DNA from: G965222535 sp965222535 | GTDB lineage: Bacteria; Pseudomonadota; Gammaproteobacteria; HK1 | Assembly: GCA_965222535.1 (NCBI GenBank) | Contig: OZ244957.1 | Location: 2,108,001-2,172,000, forward strand | Length of the DNA stretch: 64,000 bases | Direction of reading: 5' to 3' | Part shown: piece after piece, positions 51,591 to 61,636 of the stretch | Layout: each line of letters begins with the position of its first letter | How positions within the stretch are numbered: position 1 is the first letter of the stretch | The notes under the pieces: model-generated | Told to the model about the DNA's origin: nothing | Databases searched by the model: none | Seen by the model: the letters and a program-made list of their open reading frames with translations, nothing else | Position numbers and translations under genes: made by a program

Positions 51591-54500
51591 TGCGGTGCGG
51601 TCGGTAATTCAGGCCCTTTCGAGAGAGCCTTGATGCGCGGCTCGTCATCCCAGCCGCCGGATACCGCATAGCGGTAGCTGAACAGCGGATCGAGTAGCTC
51701 GGCACCCATTACGAACTCCAAGAAGCGGATGGGGATCAGTGGCAAGGCATTGGTGATCCGCGGCTTGACGGTGACGGTGCCTTGGTGCGTCTTGCTGTTA
51801 AGGCCAATGTGCCCCGTGTAATTAAAATAGGCAATATCGCTGCTCAACCCCAGATAGTGGATACAGGCATTACCGTTTTTCAGTAAGAAAGCGCCGCTGA
51901 TGGTGCTGTAGGGCAGCCCTCTTTCAAACACATCGTTGAAATTCAGTAGCAGCCGCTGTGGCAATGTGGTAATCGTCAGTAAGCCGAAGGCGCGCGCCGC
52001 CAAGCCGCGCTTGACCTGCAACAGCCGGCCATCGTTGACCTCAAAGCTGACGTCTCCGTTAAATTTCGTAACGCCATAGTCGATTGGACTGCCGCGCCAG
52101 TGCAGGTCAAACAACGCTTGAGCACTGCCGCCTTTGAGGTGTCGGTGGTCGTAGTCGAAACGCGCCAGCAAAGTGCCAGTGTCACGCACTGTCAGCCGAC
52201 CGCGCAACGTGCTGAGCCCGATGCCGCGATCGGCTTTCCAAACACCGCTCGCAGTCAACGAGAAAGCGTCGTTGTCGATCGCAAAAGTGTAATCATGCCG
52301 CTTGCGTGAGCGCCGCTGGGTATCCAGTTGAAGCGTGCCAAGATCCCGAGCGTCGAGCCGCAATGATCGCACCGATGCCGAAAAAGCGGGTATATCCTCG
52401 GGTGACAATGAATCTTCAGCCAGGATTGCAGTGGCGCGAGTGGTAGTGGCGCTCGTGCCCTCGGTGGCACCTGCGACGGCGTCATCGGCGGTGCTGAGCG
52501 CCAGATGGGTAAGGTCAATCTCAACGCTTTCTTGGTTAAGGTTTGGCGGGATAGCGACCGTGCCGGATAGCTTTTCTCCAGCAAAGCGTATGCGCCACCC
52601 GCCCGATTGTTGTTGGCGAGAGGCATGGATGTGCGTATTGGAGAAAGTGGAGTGCAGGATTTTTATATACCGCACATCGCCTTCCAACTGCGTCGCTGTG
52701 GCGTCTTCGGTTAACCGCACTGATGCGCTGAGATCGTCGCCGCGAAGGTCGATCGCCCAAGCCGGCACCAATGGCGCTGCCGATGGTGGGTGCGGTGACC
52801 GATAGGGGTGTATGTTGATCTGCGTATTGTTGAAACGCAGGTTGCCAAGGTGCAGTTCACCGATGCCGAGTGACAGGCTGCGCAGCGCTGGTGCCGCGGT
52901 ATCGGCGGCACCAGCCACGGCGGCGGTGGAGGAGGTGCCCAGTGACTGCAGCAAATCGTACCATTCTCGCCACGCAACGCGCTCAAGCCGACCGCGTATC
53001 GCAACCCCTTCGCCGGTGCTCGGCGGTGCCGTGGCAAGCGGCGGTGCCGCTGCGCCAAGATGCAGGTACCCAGATATATCGCGCAGCCGGTCTTTATCCA
53101 GCGCCAGCGCAAACGCGCCACGCACGCGATCGGCATAATCGATCTGTAACTGGATTGTGCCGTCTGTGCTCAACTCCCCGGCGAACCTCGTGCGCCGCCG
53201 TTGCTGCGCGGTTTTACCAAACGGCGTTGGCAAATTGAGCGTTAAACCGTGCAAATCGCTGTCCAGCGATAGCCTTGCCTGCATTGACTTGGCGATCGCG
53301 TCTTGGTACACATCCAACACCAATTGCAAACGACTGCTGCCTTGCATATAGTCTGAAGCGCGCTGCAGGGTGTCGCTGAGCGGCAACCAGTCGGTGTTGG
53401 CACTATGGCGGCGCAGATAGTCGTGATCAATCGCAAGCGCCGTGGTGATGCGTACGCCAGCTTCATGGTGCGGCGACAGGTTTATCTCCAGAGACAGCGG
53501 CTGCGCGAGATAAAGCGCGCTCATATTATCGCTGGTCAAGCGCGTAAAGGTTTTGCCGTCATGCTCAAAATCGATCGCCCCGCTGAGTGCCGTTAGCCCC
53601 TGCTGGTGCGCGGGCAACTGGAGTCGATTGCGCTGCAGGCGGATTCTGCCGCTGACGAACAGGTCTCGCGCCCCCGCGAGTGGAACGGCAAGCTTCATGC
53701 GCAAGCCGATGCGACCGCCAAGCCTGAAATCATCAAGCACTGCCCCGATGGTTTGTCGAGTGAATTGCATTGCCTGTATCGACTTGTGGACAAGGGAAGC
53801 ATCGTCTTTAACATCGTAGCTAACATGCAGCAATGGCTCGGGGGCGGTTATGTCGTCTATCTGGAAGAGCAGCTCACGCAAGCCGACGTCAACGAAACGC
53901 GCTGTCTTCGCGGTGATGAGCAGACGGCTGCCACGGAGCGTCATGGTCCCTTCGATTTTCTCAATCGGCGGCCAGTGCGTGGTATCGCCGAAGTCGTAAG
54001 GAAAGTACGCGCAATGACCCTCGATGTCGATCTTTAGGCCTTCAATCCAGGTTTTCATCGGATCCGATAAGCGCCCTCTCAGGCGCAAAAAGGCGCTGTC
54101 CGCCACGACTGCTGGCAGTGTGCTAACCAGCCATTCGCGCAGCAGCGGCCAGGTTGCGGTCGGCATCAGCCCCTGCACGTCGGGATAGCGCACGTTACGC
54201 AACCACACACTGGCATCGAGGTATGGCGAGGGTATGCTGCGCTGTAATGCGTTCGCGGGCGGCCATTTTAAAGACGCTTGGGTGTGGCCATGCACCGTAC
54301 CGTAGCGGAACGCTAATTGCGGCAGACTCAAGTGCAGGCCATCGCTCCCGTTAATCGCTACTAGGGTGCCCTGCAAGTCTTCCAAGAGGAGCCGCTCCGC
54401 ATCGGTGGACAGGGATGCTGCTTCGACCACCGCTGCATCGAACGCGAACAGGCTGACGCGGGGGCCGATTTCCAGAGTCCCATTGGCACCTTGCAGTTGC

Positions 54501-55882
54501 GTTGCACCGCTGACGAGGTGCAGATTTTTAACATCCGCACGCAGCCTGAAGGCCTGATCATCGCCCGCAGTGCGCAGTTGGAATTGCACTTGTTCAAGCT
54601 GGCCGTCTCTGGCGTCGAACGCCGCTAGGGAGCGCTGTAACGGCGTTTCTGCTGACGCCTGCTCGTGCGCCACAGTTGCCGCAGTCGTCGAGTGCGGCAA
54701 TGCAAGGGTTGCTGCAGGGAGCCAGTGGCGCACGCTTTCCATCAGTCCGGCAAGGTGGAGATGGCGCAGGCTGCCATCTACGCTGATGTTACCGTTATCA
54801 TCCAATCCGATAGTCGCCAGCAGGCGGTTTTGCGGCCATTGCCGCTGCGCTATCTGGAGTGCTAACGCTTCGCAATGTAGCTGCCATGTGTGTGGTGTGC
54901 GCCGCAAGCGGAAGTCGGTATTGGCGATAATCGTGGGTACCGCGGGACTCTGCGCCGGCGCTGTCAACTGCAGCGTGGCGTTGCCGAGCGCCTGCTTGAG
55001 GGTGCCGTCATGCCATTTGCTCCAGGTACGAAATGACAGCGCTGCGCCGTCCGCAAGTGGCACGGCGACCGCTGCGAAGGGCTTCAGCAGCGCTTGCGGA
55101 GGCAACTGCTCGGCGCTGATAAATATTTCTCCAGCCCAGTCAGGGCGAGTCGCGGTGCCATTGAGGTCGGCGACGATACGCACTATTCCGCCTGCGGTGC
55201 TGCTCGCGTCGTTCGCGCCGACACGCAGGGCCGCTTGTACGCGATGCCGGTGGTTGGTGTTGACGAGCACTAGCGACAAATCGCTGATGTCGATAGCATC
55301 ATGCCAGCGCCAATCGTACAGCGACAACGCAATGTCGCGCAGTTCAACGCGCGTTTGGCGCGACAACCAGCCGAGCAACAGGGCGCTGTTAACAACGCTA
55401 CCGTTGGTCTCGGCCGCAACCGCATGCCGGTCGCGTAGTGAGAACGCACCATCGGCATCGCGCTCGGCGCGCAATGAAAGCCCCGCTATGCTCAGACTGG
55501 ATGCGATGATATTGCGTTGGCGCAACGATTCCAGCAGCGCGATGCGCATCACCGCGTTCTCGAAACTGAGCCACGCTGACTGCGCCCCATCGGCTTTGCG
55601 GGTTTCCAGCAAGCGTACATCAAAGACATGCAACTCTGGCGACCAGTTATGCCACTTTAACTGGATGCCGCCGATCGCTACCGGCTGCTTGATCAGGCTG
55701 CCGATCCGGTGTTGTACCGCAGCAAGGTATTGGCGGTGTTGCGCCTCAGTAAGGTATTGATCGAGGCGCGGCGACGCAAAGCGCAGCACGACGAGCAGCA
55801 GCGCGACCAGCAACAAAGTGCTCACCGCCCCCCAGAACAACCCTGTCTTCGCGTACTTCCAACACCGATGAAGTCGTTGCAT
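51584..55882 (-). CDS. yhdP: YhdP-family AsmA-like envelope protein
   Basis: A 1432-residue protein of the YhdP/TIGR02099 family, inner-membrane-anchored AsmA-like proteins that bridge the envelope and are implicated in phospholipid transport to the outer membrane. One N-terminal transmembrane segment (FWGAVSTLLLVALLLVVL, about 16-33) precedes long beta-rich repeats. DUF3971-like and AsmA-like parts are seen, with the C-terminal FNDVFERGLPYSTISGAFLL block typical of the family. It is longer than E. coli YhdP, the extra being in the mid-region. mnmA overlaps its stop. Confidence 0.88.
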   Translation of the reverse strand: MQRLHRCWKYAKTGLFWGAVSTLLLVALLLVVLRFASPRLDQYLTEAQHRQYLAAVQHRIGSLIKQPVAIGGIQLKWHNWSPELHVFDVRLLETRKADGAQSAWLSFENAVMRIALLESLRQRNIIASSLSIAGLSLRAERDADGAFSLRDRHAVAAETNGSVVNSALLLGWLSRQTRVELRDIALSLYDWRWHDAIDISDLSLVLVNTNHRHRVQAALRVGANDASSTAGGIVRIVADLNGTATRPDWAGEIFISAEQLPPQALLKPFAAVAVPLADGAALSFRTWSKWHDGTLKQALGNATLQLTAPAQSPAVPTIIANTDFRLRRTPHTWQLHCEALALQIAQRQWPQNRLLATIGLDDNGNISVDGSLRHLHLAGLMESVRHWLPAATLALPHSTTAATVAHEQASAETPLQRSLAAFDARDGQLEQVQFQLRTAGDDQAFRLRADVKNLHLVSGATQLQGANGTLEIGPRVSLFAFDAAVVEAASLSTDAERLLLEDLQGTLVAINGSDGLHLSLPQLAFRYGTVHGHTQASLKWPPANALQRSIPSPYLDASVWLRNVRYPDVQGLMPTATWPLLREWLVSTLPAVVADSAFLRLRGRLSDPMKTWIEGLKIDIEGHCAYFPYDFGDTTHWPPIEKIEGTMTLRGSRLLITAKTARFVDVGLRELLFQIDDITAPEPLLHVSYDVKDDASLVHKSIQAMQFTRQTIGAVLDDFRLGGRIGLRMKLAVPLAGARDLFVSGRIRLQRNRLQLPAHQQGLTALSGAIDFEHDGKTFTRLTSDNMSALYLAQPLSLEINLSPHHEAGVRITTALAIDHDYLRRHSANTDWLPLSDTLQRASDYMQGSSRLQLVLDVYQDAIAKSMQARLSLDSDLHGLTLNLPTPFGKTAQQRRRTRFAGELSTDGTIQLQIDYADRVRGAFALALDKDRLRDISGYLHLGAAAPPLATAPPSTGEGVAIRGRLERVAWREWYDLLQSLGTSSTAAVAGAADTAAPALRSLSLGIGELHLGNLRFNNTQINIHPYRSPHPPSAAPLVPAWAIDLRGDDLSASVRLTEDATATQLEGDVRYIKILHSTFSNTHIHASRQQQSGGWRIRFAGEKLSGTVAIPPNLNQESVEIDLTHLALSTADDAVAGATEGTSATTTRATAILAEDSLSPEDIPAFSASVRSLRLDARDLGTLQLDTQRRSRKRHDYTFAIDNDAFSLTASGVWKADRGIGLSTLRGRLTVRDTGTLLARFDYDHRHLKGGSAQALFDLHWRGSPIDYGVTKFNGDVSFEVNDGRLLQVKRGLAARAFGLLTITTLPQRLLLNFNDVFERGLPYSTISGAFLLKNGNACIHYLGLSSDIAYFNYTGHIGLNSKTHQGTVTVKPRITNALPLIPIRFLEFVMGAELLDPLFSYRYAVSGGWDDEPRIKALSKGPELPTAPQC

Positions 55883-56331
55883 AATGGCTATATGAGCGGC
55901 GAGCGGCAGGATAAGACAGCCTGCCGCTCAGCCTAGAAACGGGGGGCATCCCGTCAGACGTGCTTTTTATCGCTACATGAGCGTTTTGTATTAGGCGGTA
56001 AATTAACTGGCGTGGCGGCAGGTTAAGTTGTACTGTTTGATCAAGATGGTGCAACTTCAGCGGATGGGAAGGCGCATCATACCTTCTTTACCATCGCGCA
56101 AAAGAACTCAATGCCGGTGGCGCGCGAGCGGCGGTTGCGCGACAAAATGTTGGGCACTTCGAAAAACTAGCTTGGTTAGCTTTCCGAGGTACCCTGAGGG
56201 GCTTGTCCATTGGAGGAAGAATTATAAATCAATGACTTACGTTACAGATGATGATGCCCTCTCCTTCAAACTCTTATCCCGTTGCCATTTTTCGAGGTTC
56301 CCTATAGTAAGCGGATGCGCGCCAAAAGCCA
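55883..56331. other. Divergent gap with family A repeat
   Basis: 449 bases between yhdP and relA. 56153-56303 is a nearly complete family A element (CTTCGAAAAACTAGC, GGCTTGTCCATTGGAGGAAG, TTATAAATCAATGACTTACG, TTACAGATGATGATGCC, and TTTTTCGAGGTTCCC). The rest has no gene. The relA and yhdP promoters should be here but were not identified. Confidence 0.7.
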
Positions 56332-58572
56332 ATGAAAACCGAACCCTTGCTGTTATCAAAACGCATTGTGTCAAGCGCACTGGAGGGCGCTGCAGCAAAC
56401 ACCGAGCGTACGCCAGGGACCAGTCAGGCGGTGCTGGTTGGCGCGATTGTGGATCGCGTACTGGATTTTTTGCGTGCAACCGATGCGGTGGTGTTTGAAG
56501 CGGCTGTTGCAACGCGCACGAGGATGATGGAGATGACCACTATCTTGTATACGTTGAAGATGGACGATGATTGCATGGTGGCCTCGCTGCTGCATCCGCT
56601 GGTGAACGCCTTGCAGCGCCAGCCGATCGCAGCGCATTTCTCCAGTGCCGTGGTGCTTCTGATGGAAGCTATGGATGGGCTTAGTGCATTGCCGTTCGAG
56701 GCCAGTGCTGGGGTTCCTCAAACGCCAATCAATATCCTGCAAAATCCGGCCCGGCGCGTCAAGGACTTGTGTAAATTACTGCTGGTAGCAACGACCGATA
56801 TCAGGGTATTGATCATACAGATGGCGCGGGTATTGCAACGTCTGCGGCGTATCACGGAGCTGCCGTCTGCTAAGGAGCGCTTTATCCTAACGCGCGAGGC
56901 CAAGGATCTGTACGCGCCATTAGCCAATCGCCTCGGCATCTGGCAACTGAAGTGGGAGCTTGAGGATCTGGTTTTCAAAGAGTTGCAACCAGAGTCCTAC
57001 CATCAAATCGCCAAGCAGCTCAAAGAGCGGCGAGTGGATCGCGAGCGTTATATTGCATCGATTTGTAAATACCTGTCGGAGGCGATTCAAAAAGTCGGCA
57101 TCCAAGCAAGGATCAGCGGTCGCCCGAAGCATATTTTCGGCATTTACAATAAAATGCGGCGCAAGTCATTGGCCTTTGACCATGTCTTTGATGCCTGCGC
57201 AGTGCGCATTTTGACGGATAGTGAGAACCAGTGTTACGCCGCGCTTGGCGTTGTTCATTCACAGTGGGAGTGCATACGAGAGGAGTTCGACGACTACATC
57301 GCGGCACCCAAGCCGAATGGCTATCGCTCATTGCATACCGCGGTTACCGGACCTGAAGGGAAGAGCGTTGAAGTCCAGATCCGTACTTGGGAGATGCACG
57401 AATTCGCCGAATTCGGTGTCGCGTCGCATTGGCGTTACAAAGAAAACATTGACGGTCATAGCGAGCAGGACGTAGAAAAGCGCATCCAGTGGATCCGGCG
57501 TCTCCTTGACCGCGGCGATCAATTTGGCGATGACGCTTATTTGCTGGAGCAACTGCAAGCGGAGTTCGCCAACGATCAGATTTATGTGTTGACTCCTAAG
57601 CGCGACGTACTGAAGCTTTCGGCGCGATCGACGGTGCTGGATTTTGCCTACCGCATCCACACCGACGTTGGTCATCACTGTCGCGGGGCGCGGGTGAATG
57701 GCGTCATGGCACCGCTGACGCGGGTGCTGAAGACGGGCGACATGGTGGAAGTCGTGACCGCACGGATCGTGACCCCCAGTCGCGATTGGCTGAACGCCAG
57801 CCTAGGCTACCTCCATACGGCTCGCGCCAAGGCGAAAGTCAGGAACTGGTTCAAGCAGCAGGATCGCCATCAGCATCTTGCTGACGGACGCACCATCTGG
57901 CATGCTGAGCTGCGCCGCGTCGGGGTTGAGGTTAGTGATTATAGCGTGCTGTGCGCCCGCTACAACGTTCACAATCTGGATGAATTTCTGATTCTGCTGG
58001 GCCGCGGTGAGGTTTCGCTGGGGCAACTGTCGACGCTGTTGCAGAGCTACCGACCGCAGCCTGAAGCACCGTCGCTGGTACCGCTGAAGCCCCCGCAGCG
58101 GCGCAAAAGCCGCCATCGCTGTGAGGTGTCTGTCAGCGGCATGGAGTCGTTGATGACGCACCGCGCACGGTGCTGCAAACCGCTCCCGGGCGATCGTATT
58201 ATCGGGTATATTACTCACGGTCGCGGGGTCAGCATCCATCACAGCGATTGCCATAACATCACCGCCGCCAAAGGCGATAAGCAACGCCAGCGCCTGATCG
58301 ATGTCTCGTGGCTGATGCGGGAAGCCAACCTGTATGAAGTCGGCATTGTGCTTTACTGCAAGGACGATCGCTGGCTGCTGCGCGATATCAGTGCGCTGAT
58401 TACCCGCGAGCACATCAGCATTTTGCATACCGATTCAGCACGTAACAACCGTCAGGGGACCGCTGTGGTGCACTTATCGCTGGAAGTTGGTGATCGCGAT
58501 CAGGTGGCGCAACTGCTGCTGCAATTGAAACAACTGCCTAATGTTTATAACGTCAGTCGAGCGAGCGGCTAG
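56332..58572 (+). CDS. relA: GTP pyrophosphokinase RelA (synthetase-only)
   Basis: RelA makes (p)ppGpp when uncharged tRNA sits on the ribosome. The 746-residue protein lacks a working HD hydrolase: the site reads ASLLHPLVNA, and the H-D pair is broken. The synthetase domain is intact, with D287 (VFDACAVRI), EFDDYIAAPKPNGYRSLHT and E347 (KSVEVQIRT). TGS (QIYVLTPKRDVLKLS), cysteine (HRARCCKPLPGD) and ACT domains follow. ATG 56332 follows a family A repeat; no strong Shine-Dalgarno is visible. With the hydrolase-only SpoT it forms a divided (p)ppGpp pair. Confidence 0.95.
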   Translation: MKTEPLLLSKRIVSSALEGAAANTERTPGTSQAVLVGAIVDRVLDFLRATDAVVFEAAVATRTRMMEMTTILYTLKMDDDCMVASLLHPLVNALQRQPIAAHFSSAVVLLMEAMDGLSALPFEASAGVPQTPINILQNPARRVKDLCKLLLVATTDIRVLIIQMARVLQRLRRITELPSAKERFILTREAKDLYAPLANRLGIWQLKWELEDLVFKELQPESYHQIAKQLKERRVDRERYIASICKYLSEAIQKVGIQARISGRPKHIFGIYNKMRRKSLAFDHVFDACAVRILTDSENQCYAALGVVHSQWECIREEFDDYIAAPKPNGYRSLHTAVTGPEGKSVEVQIRTWEMHEFAEFGVASHWRYKENIDGHSEQDVEKRIQWIRRLLDRGDQFGDDAYLLEQLQAEFANDQIYVLTPKRDVLKLSARSTVLDFAYRIHTDVGHHCRGARVNGVMAPLTRVLKTGDMVEVVTARIVTPSRDWLNASLGYLHTARAKAKVRNWFKQQDRHQHLADGRTIWHAELRRVGVEVSDYSVLCARYNVHNLDEFLILLGRGEVSLGQLSTLLQSYRPQPEAPSLVPLKPPQRRKSRHRCEVSVSGMESLMTHRARCCKPLPGDRIIGYITHGRGVSIHHSDCHNITAAKGDKQRQRLIDVSWLMREANLYEVGIVLYCKDDRWLLRDISALITREHISILHTDSARNNRQGTAVVHLSLEVGDRDQVAQLLLQLKQLPNVYNVSRASG

Positions 58573-58691
58573 ACGAAGCTGAACACATAAAACCTCGATA
58601 TACTCATGCTACTTGAAGATGATTGATTGTCATAAAAATAAGCGCTACTCCCTTTTCCCCAAACCCTAGTCCCTAACCTCTAATCCCCAAT

Positions 58692-59168
58692 ATGCCTCCG
58701 TTACTGTTATTCTTGCTGGTGCTGTGGTTGCTGTTATCTGGCATGGCGCAGCCGCTGTTGCTGGTGCTCGGCGCGTTCAGCGCGGTTTTTGTGTGGTGGC
58801 TGCATCGCCGCCTCGCAGCGATCGATAACGTGACCCATTTTCCGCGTTGGAATGGCTGGGCGTGGCTTTCTTATGTGCTCTGGCTGAGCGGACGGGTGGT
58901 CGTCGCCAATCTTGACGTGGCGCTGCGCATCCTATCGCCGCGGCTGCCGATTTCGCCGACCGTGCGCCGTTTGCCACTGTCGCAAAGGAGCGAAGTCGGG
59001 CGCGTGGTGTATGCCAATTCAATCACTCTGACGCCGGGAACAGTAACCATCGATCTGAGTGTCGGCGATGTGACGGTGCATGCGCTAACCAGCGATGGCA
59101 TGGCTGAGGTGGCCAGCGGTGAGATGGGGCGGCGGGTGCAGCAGGCGCTGGAAGGAAACGGAACGTGA
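58692..59168 (+). CDS. mnhE: Na+/H+ antiporter subunit E
   Basis: MnhE/MrpE is a small membrane subunit of the multi-subunit Mrp cation/proton antiporter. The 158-residue protein has two N-terminal hydrophobic helices (LLLFLLVLWLLLSG and LLLVLGAFSAVFVWW) and a family-typical VVYANSITLTPGTVTIDL segment with TSDG and a short tail. Its stop overlaps mnhF in GTGA. It is the first gene of this partial mrp operon; a weak family A/B remnant lies just upstream (58593-58690). Confidence 0.9.
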   Translation: MPPLLLFLLVLWLLLSGMAQPLLLVLGAFSAVFVWWLHRRLAAIDNVTHFPRWNGWAWLSYVLWLSGRVVVANLDVALRILSPRLPISPTVRRLPLSQRSEVGRVVYANSITLTPGTVTIDLSVGDVTVHALTSDGMAEVASGEMGRRVQQALEGNGT

Positions 59169-59440
59169 CGTTCGCCATGATCTTGCTGCTGGTGGCGATG
59201 GCGCTGGTATTGGTGCGCACGATACGCGGACCGACATTGTATGACCGCATCCTGTCGGTGAACGTATTTGGTACGCTGGCGGTGTTGTTGATTACGCTGT
59301 ACTGTTTTCGCAGTGGGCGCCCCGATTTTCTCGATATTGCGCTGTTGTATGCGTTTATCAACTTCGTCGGCACCTTGGCGCTGCTGCGTTTTTTACAGCA
59401 CCCCCGAGCGAGCCGCTGGATCCCGCCTCGCAGCGGGTGA
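59165..59440 (+). CDS. mnhF: Na+/H+ antiporter subunit F
   Basis: A 91-residue membrane subunit (MrpF). LLVAMALVLVRTIRGPTLYDRILSVN carries the RGPT-DR-x-x-x-x-N pattern of the family, followed by two more helices (LAVLLITLYCF, LLYAFINFVGTLAL). The GTG start lies in GTGA with the mnhE stop. mnhG follows 27 bases later. Confidence 0.9.
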   Translation: MTFAMILLLVAMALVLVRTIRGPTLYDRILSVNVFGTLAVLLITLYCFRSGRPDFLDIALLYAFINFVGTLALLRFLQHPRASRWIPPRSG

Positions 59441-59467
59441 AAATCCACTCAGAGCAATAGAACGCAC

Positions 59468-59785
59468 ATGGCATTGCTTGGCACATTGATCTTGATCGGC
59501 GGCACCATCTTTGTTGTTATCGGTGCGATTGGTCTGCTGCGATTTCCAGATTTTTACACCCGCCTTCATGCCGCATCGTTGATCGACACTTTGGGTGCCG
59601 GGTTGGTTCTACTGGGCTTGGCTGTAACGCTCGGCTTATCGCTGGTTATATTTAAATTGGTCTTTATCTACGCGTTGTTGCTGCTGACTGTACCGGCGGC
59701 CACCTATGCGATGGTAAAAGCCGCGGCACGGGATGGCTGCCTGCCGCAGCACGGGCTTCCATCAAGCGCCAGCGCGGGCGATTAA
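59468..59785 (+). CDS. mnhG: Na+/H+ antiporter subunit G
   Basis: A 105-residue membrane subunit (MrpG) with three helices. IGAIGLLRFPDFYTRLHAAS holds the FPD-x-x-x-R-x-H-A motif of the family. The C-terminal 20 residues are polar. A 101-base gap follows with only a short 36-codon frame of no clear product, before the next Mrp subunit. Confidence 0.9.
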   Translation: MALLGTLILIGGTIFVVIGAIGLLRFPDFYTRLHAASLIDTLGAGLVLLGLAVTLGLSLVIFKLVFIYALLLLTVPAATYAMVKAAARDGCLPQHGLPSSASAGD

Positions 59786-59886
59786 CCGATGACAAGCGCA
59801 GCTCACCTTCAGGCTTCGATGCGCTTGCTGGTTGCCGACTGTCTGCGCAAGGGTACCTTGCGGGATCCCGCTACAGAGGACCGATC

Positions 59887-60870
59887 ATGGACACGATAGT
59901 CGCGACAGTCGTTGCGGGACTCCTCGTAGCGGTGGCGATAACCGCCATCAGCGTGCGTAATTTATTCGCCGCGGTCATGGTGTTTGGTATTTTCAGTTTG
60001 CTTTGCGCAGTACTGTTTGTCGTGCTGGACGCGGTTGATGTGGCGTTGACCGAAGCGGCGGTCGGTGCGGGTCTGTCAACGGTGATGATTTTGGTGACCC
60101 TGCTGTTGACATCCGCGCGGCAGCACCAACCCACCAAGCTGCATCTGCCCGCATTGGCGCTGGTGATCGTCGCCGCCACGCTGCTGATTGTGGCGCTTAG
60201 CGACATGCCCGCGTTTGGCGATCCGCAAGCGCCAGCCCATACGCATGTTGCGCTGCGTTATATTGAACAATCGCCACAGGAGATCGGCATCCCCAATATG
60301 GTAACCTCGGTGCTGGCAAGTTACCGTGGTTACGATACTCTGGGTGAGGTCACGGTCATCTTTTGTGCTGGGATCGGTGTCCTTGCGTTGTTTTGCGGCT
60401 TCCGTCAGCGTACGCGCACAGGCTATCTAGAGACCTCTACCCCTCCCGATGCGATAAGCCATCATGCAATCGTACGGGTCGTCTGCCGCGCTATCTTGCC
60501 GCCGCTGTTGCTGTTTGCGTTATACGTTCAGTTTCATGGTGATTTTAGCCCAGGCGGTGGCTTCCAGGCGGGAGTATTATTCAGCGTCTGGGGTATTTTA
60601 TGCGCCTTGGTGTTTGGCACCGAGGCTACCCAAAGCGTGATCCCGACAGCCGTTGTTCAGGCGCTGGCGGCGATCGGCGTGTTGCTGTATGCCGGGGTTG
60701 GCATCGCATCTTTGTTGCGTGGCGGGGAATACCTGAACTACTCGGTACTGGCCGCCGATGAAGTGGCGGGCCAGCACTTAGGGATCCTGCTAATTGAGCT
60801 GGGGGTGGGGATCACTGTGGCGTCGGTGATGCTGCTGCTGTTTTATCTGTTCAGCCAAGCTAGGCGCTAG
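59887..60870 (+). CDS. Mrp antiporter MnhA C-terminal domain fused to MnhB
   Basis: A 327-residue membrane protein joining two parts of the antiporter. Residues 1-180 correspond to the C-terminal part of MrpA (NLFAAVMVFGIFSLLCAVLF, DVALTEAAVGAGLSTVM, then YRGYDTLGEVTVIFCAGIGV). Residues 190-320 are MrpB (ALYVQFHGDFSPGGGFQAGVL). Such fusions are known. AGAGGA lies 7 bases before ATG 59887. The C and D subunits that form the ion path do not follow; a pilin-like gene starts two bases after its stop instead. Confidence 0.88.
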   Translation: MDTIVATVVAGLLVAVAITAISVRNLFAAVMVFGIFSLLCAVLFVVLDAVDVALTEAAVGAGLSTVMILVTLLLTSARQHQPTKLHLPALALVIVAATLLIVALSDMPAFGDPQAPAHTHVALRYIEQSPQEIGIPNMVTSVLASYRGYDTLGEVTVIFCAGIGVLALFCGFRQRTRTGYLETSTPPDAISHHAIVRVVCRAILPPLLLFALYVQFHGDFSPGGGFQAGVLFSVWGILCALVFGTEATQSVIPTAVVQALAAIGVLLYAGVGIASLLRGGEYLNYSVLAADEVAGQHLGILLIELGVGITVASVMLLLFYLFSQARR

Positions 60871-60871
60871 A

Positions 60872-61624
60872 TTGCTACTTGGACCGCCTGACTTGGCTGG
60901 ATTGTTGACTGGCGTACCCTCTCGTTTGTTGCCCAAAGCGTCACAACGCGGTTTTACGTTGCTGGAGCTTGCGATCGTCATCGCAGTGATTGGTCTTTTG
61001 CTGGGTGGGATTTTGCTGCCGCTGGCGTCTCAGATCGAGCTACGCCGCATCAATGACGTGCACGATCAACTGGAGTATGTCAAAGACGCGCTGATCGGTT
61101 ATGCGATTGCTAACGGCCGTTTGCCTTGCCCAGATACCGATCGGGATGCCGATGGCATTGAGAACGCTCCTTGCAGTGGTGGGGTCGAAGGTAACCTGCC
61201 GTATGCCAGTCTCGGGATAGATCGCCGCGATGATGCTTGGGGGCGAGTGCTGCGCTATCGCAGCGACGACAAATTTAACGACATCAGCGGCATTCCATTC
61301 CCACCCGATACGGAAAAAACCTCAGAGGACGGCATGCAGGTTCACGATCGGCACGGGGATGGATTGACCAATACCAGTGCTCTGGAAACCAATAACCCGG
61401 TGGCGATCATCTTCTCCTGCGGTAAGAATGGCATTCCAGACAGCGAAAATGACCCTGATCTGATCGCCGATGGCAACGCTGATTGCGGTGGCGGCATCAG
61501 CGCTACGCCGAATAATACCTATATGCAGGATGTGCCGACCGAAGGGGGATTTGATGATCTGCTGGTGTGGCTATCGAGGAGTATTCTGATCGCCCGCATT
61601 ACCGCTGCAGGAACCTGGCCGTAA
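60872..61624 (+). CDS. Type IV pilin-like (prepilin-type) protein
   Basis: Up to 250 residues with the prepilin peptidase site QRG-FTLLELAIVIAVIGLL near residue 27. The leader is too long if TTG 60872 is the start; in-frame TTG codons closer to the site (for example before PKASQRG) are more likely but have no clear ribosome site. After the N-terminal helix come LPCPDTDRDADGIENAPCSGG and several Asp/Asn-rich loops that may bind calcium. It is not in a pilus operon: it follows the Mrp genes directly and its downstream neighbour is convergent. Function unknown; secretion or pseudopilus roles are possible. Confidence 0.8.
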   Translation: MLLGPPDLAGLLTGVPSRLLPKASQRGFTLLELAIVIAVIGLLLGGILLPLASQIELRRINDVHDQLEYVKDALIGYAIANGRLPCPDTDRDADGIENAPCSGGVEGNLPYASLGIDRRDDAWGRVLRYRSDDKFNDISGIPFPPDTEKTSEDGMQVHDRHGDGLTNTSALETNNPVAIIFSCGKNGIPDSENDPDLIADGNADCGGGISATPNNTYMQDVPTEGGFDDLLVWLSRSILIARITAAGTWP

Positions 61625-61636
61625 TCTCTGCGCCGA

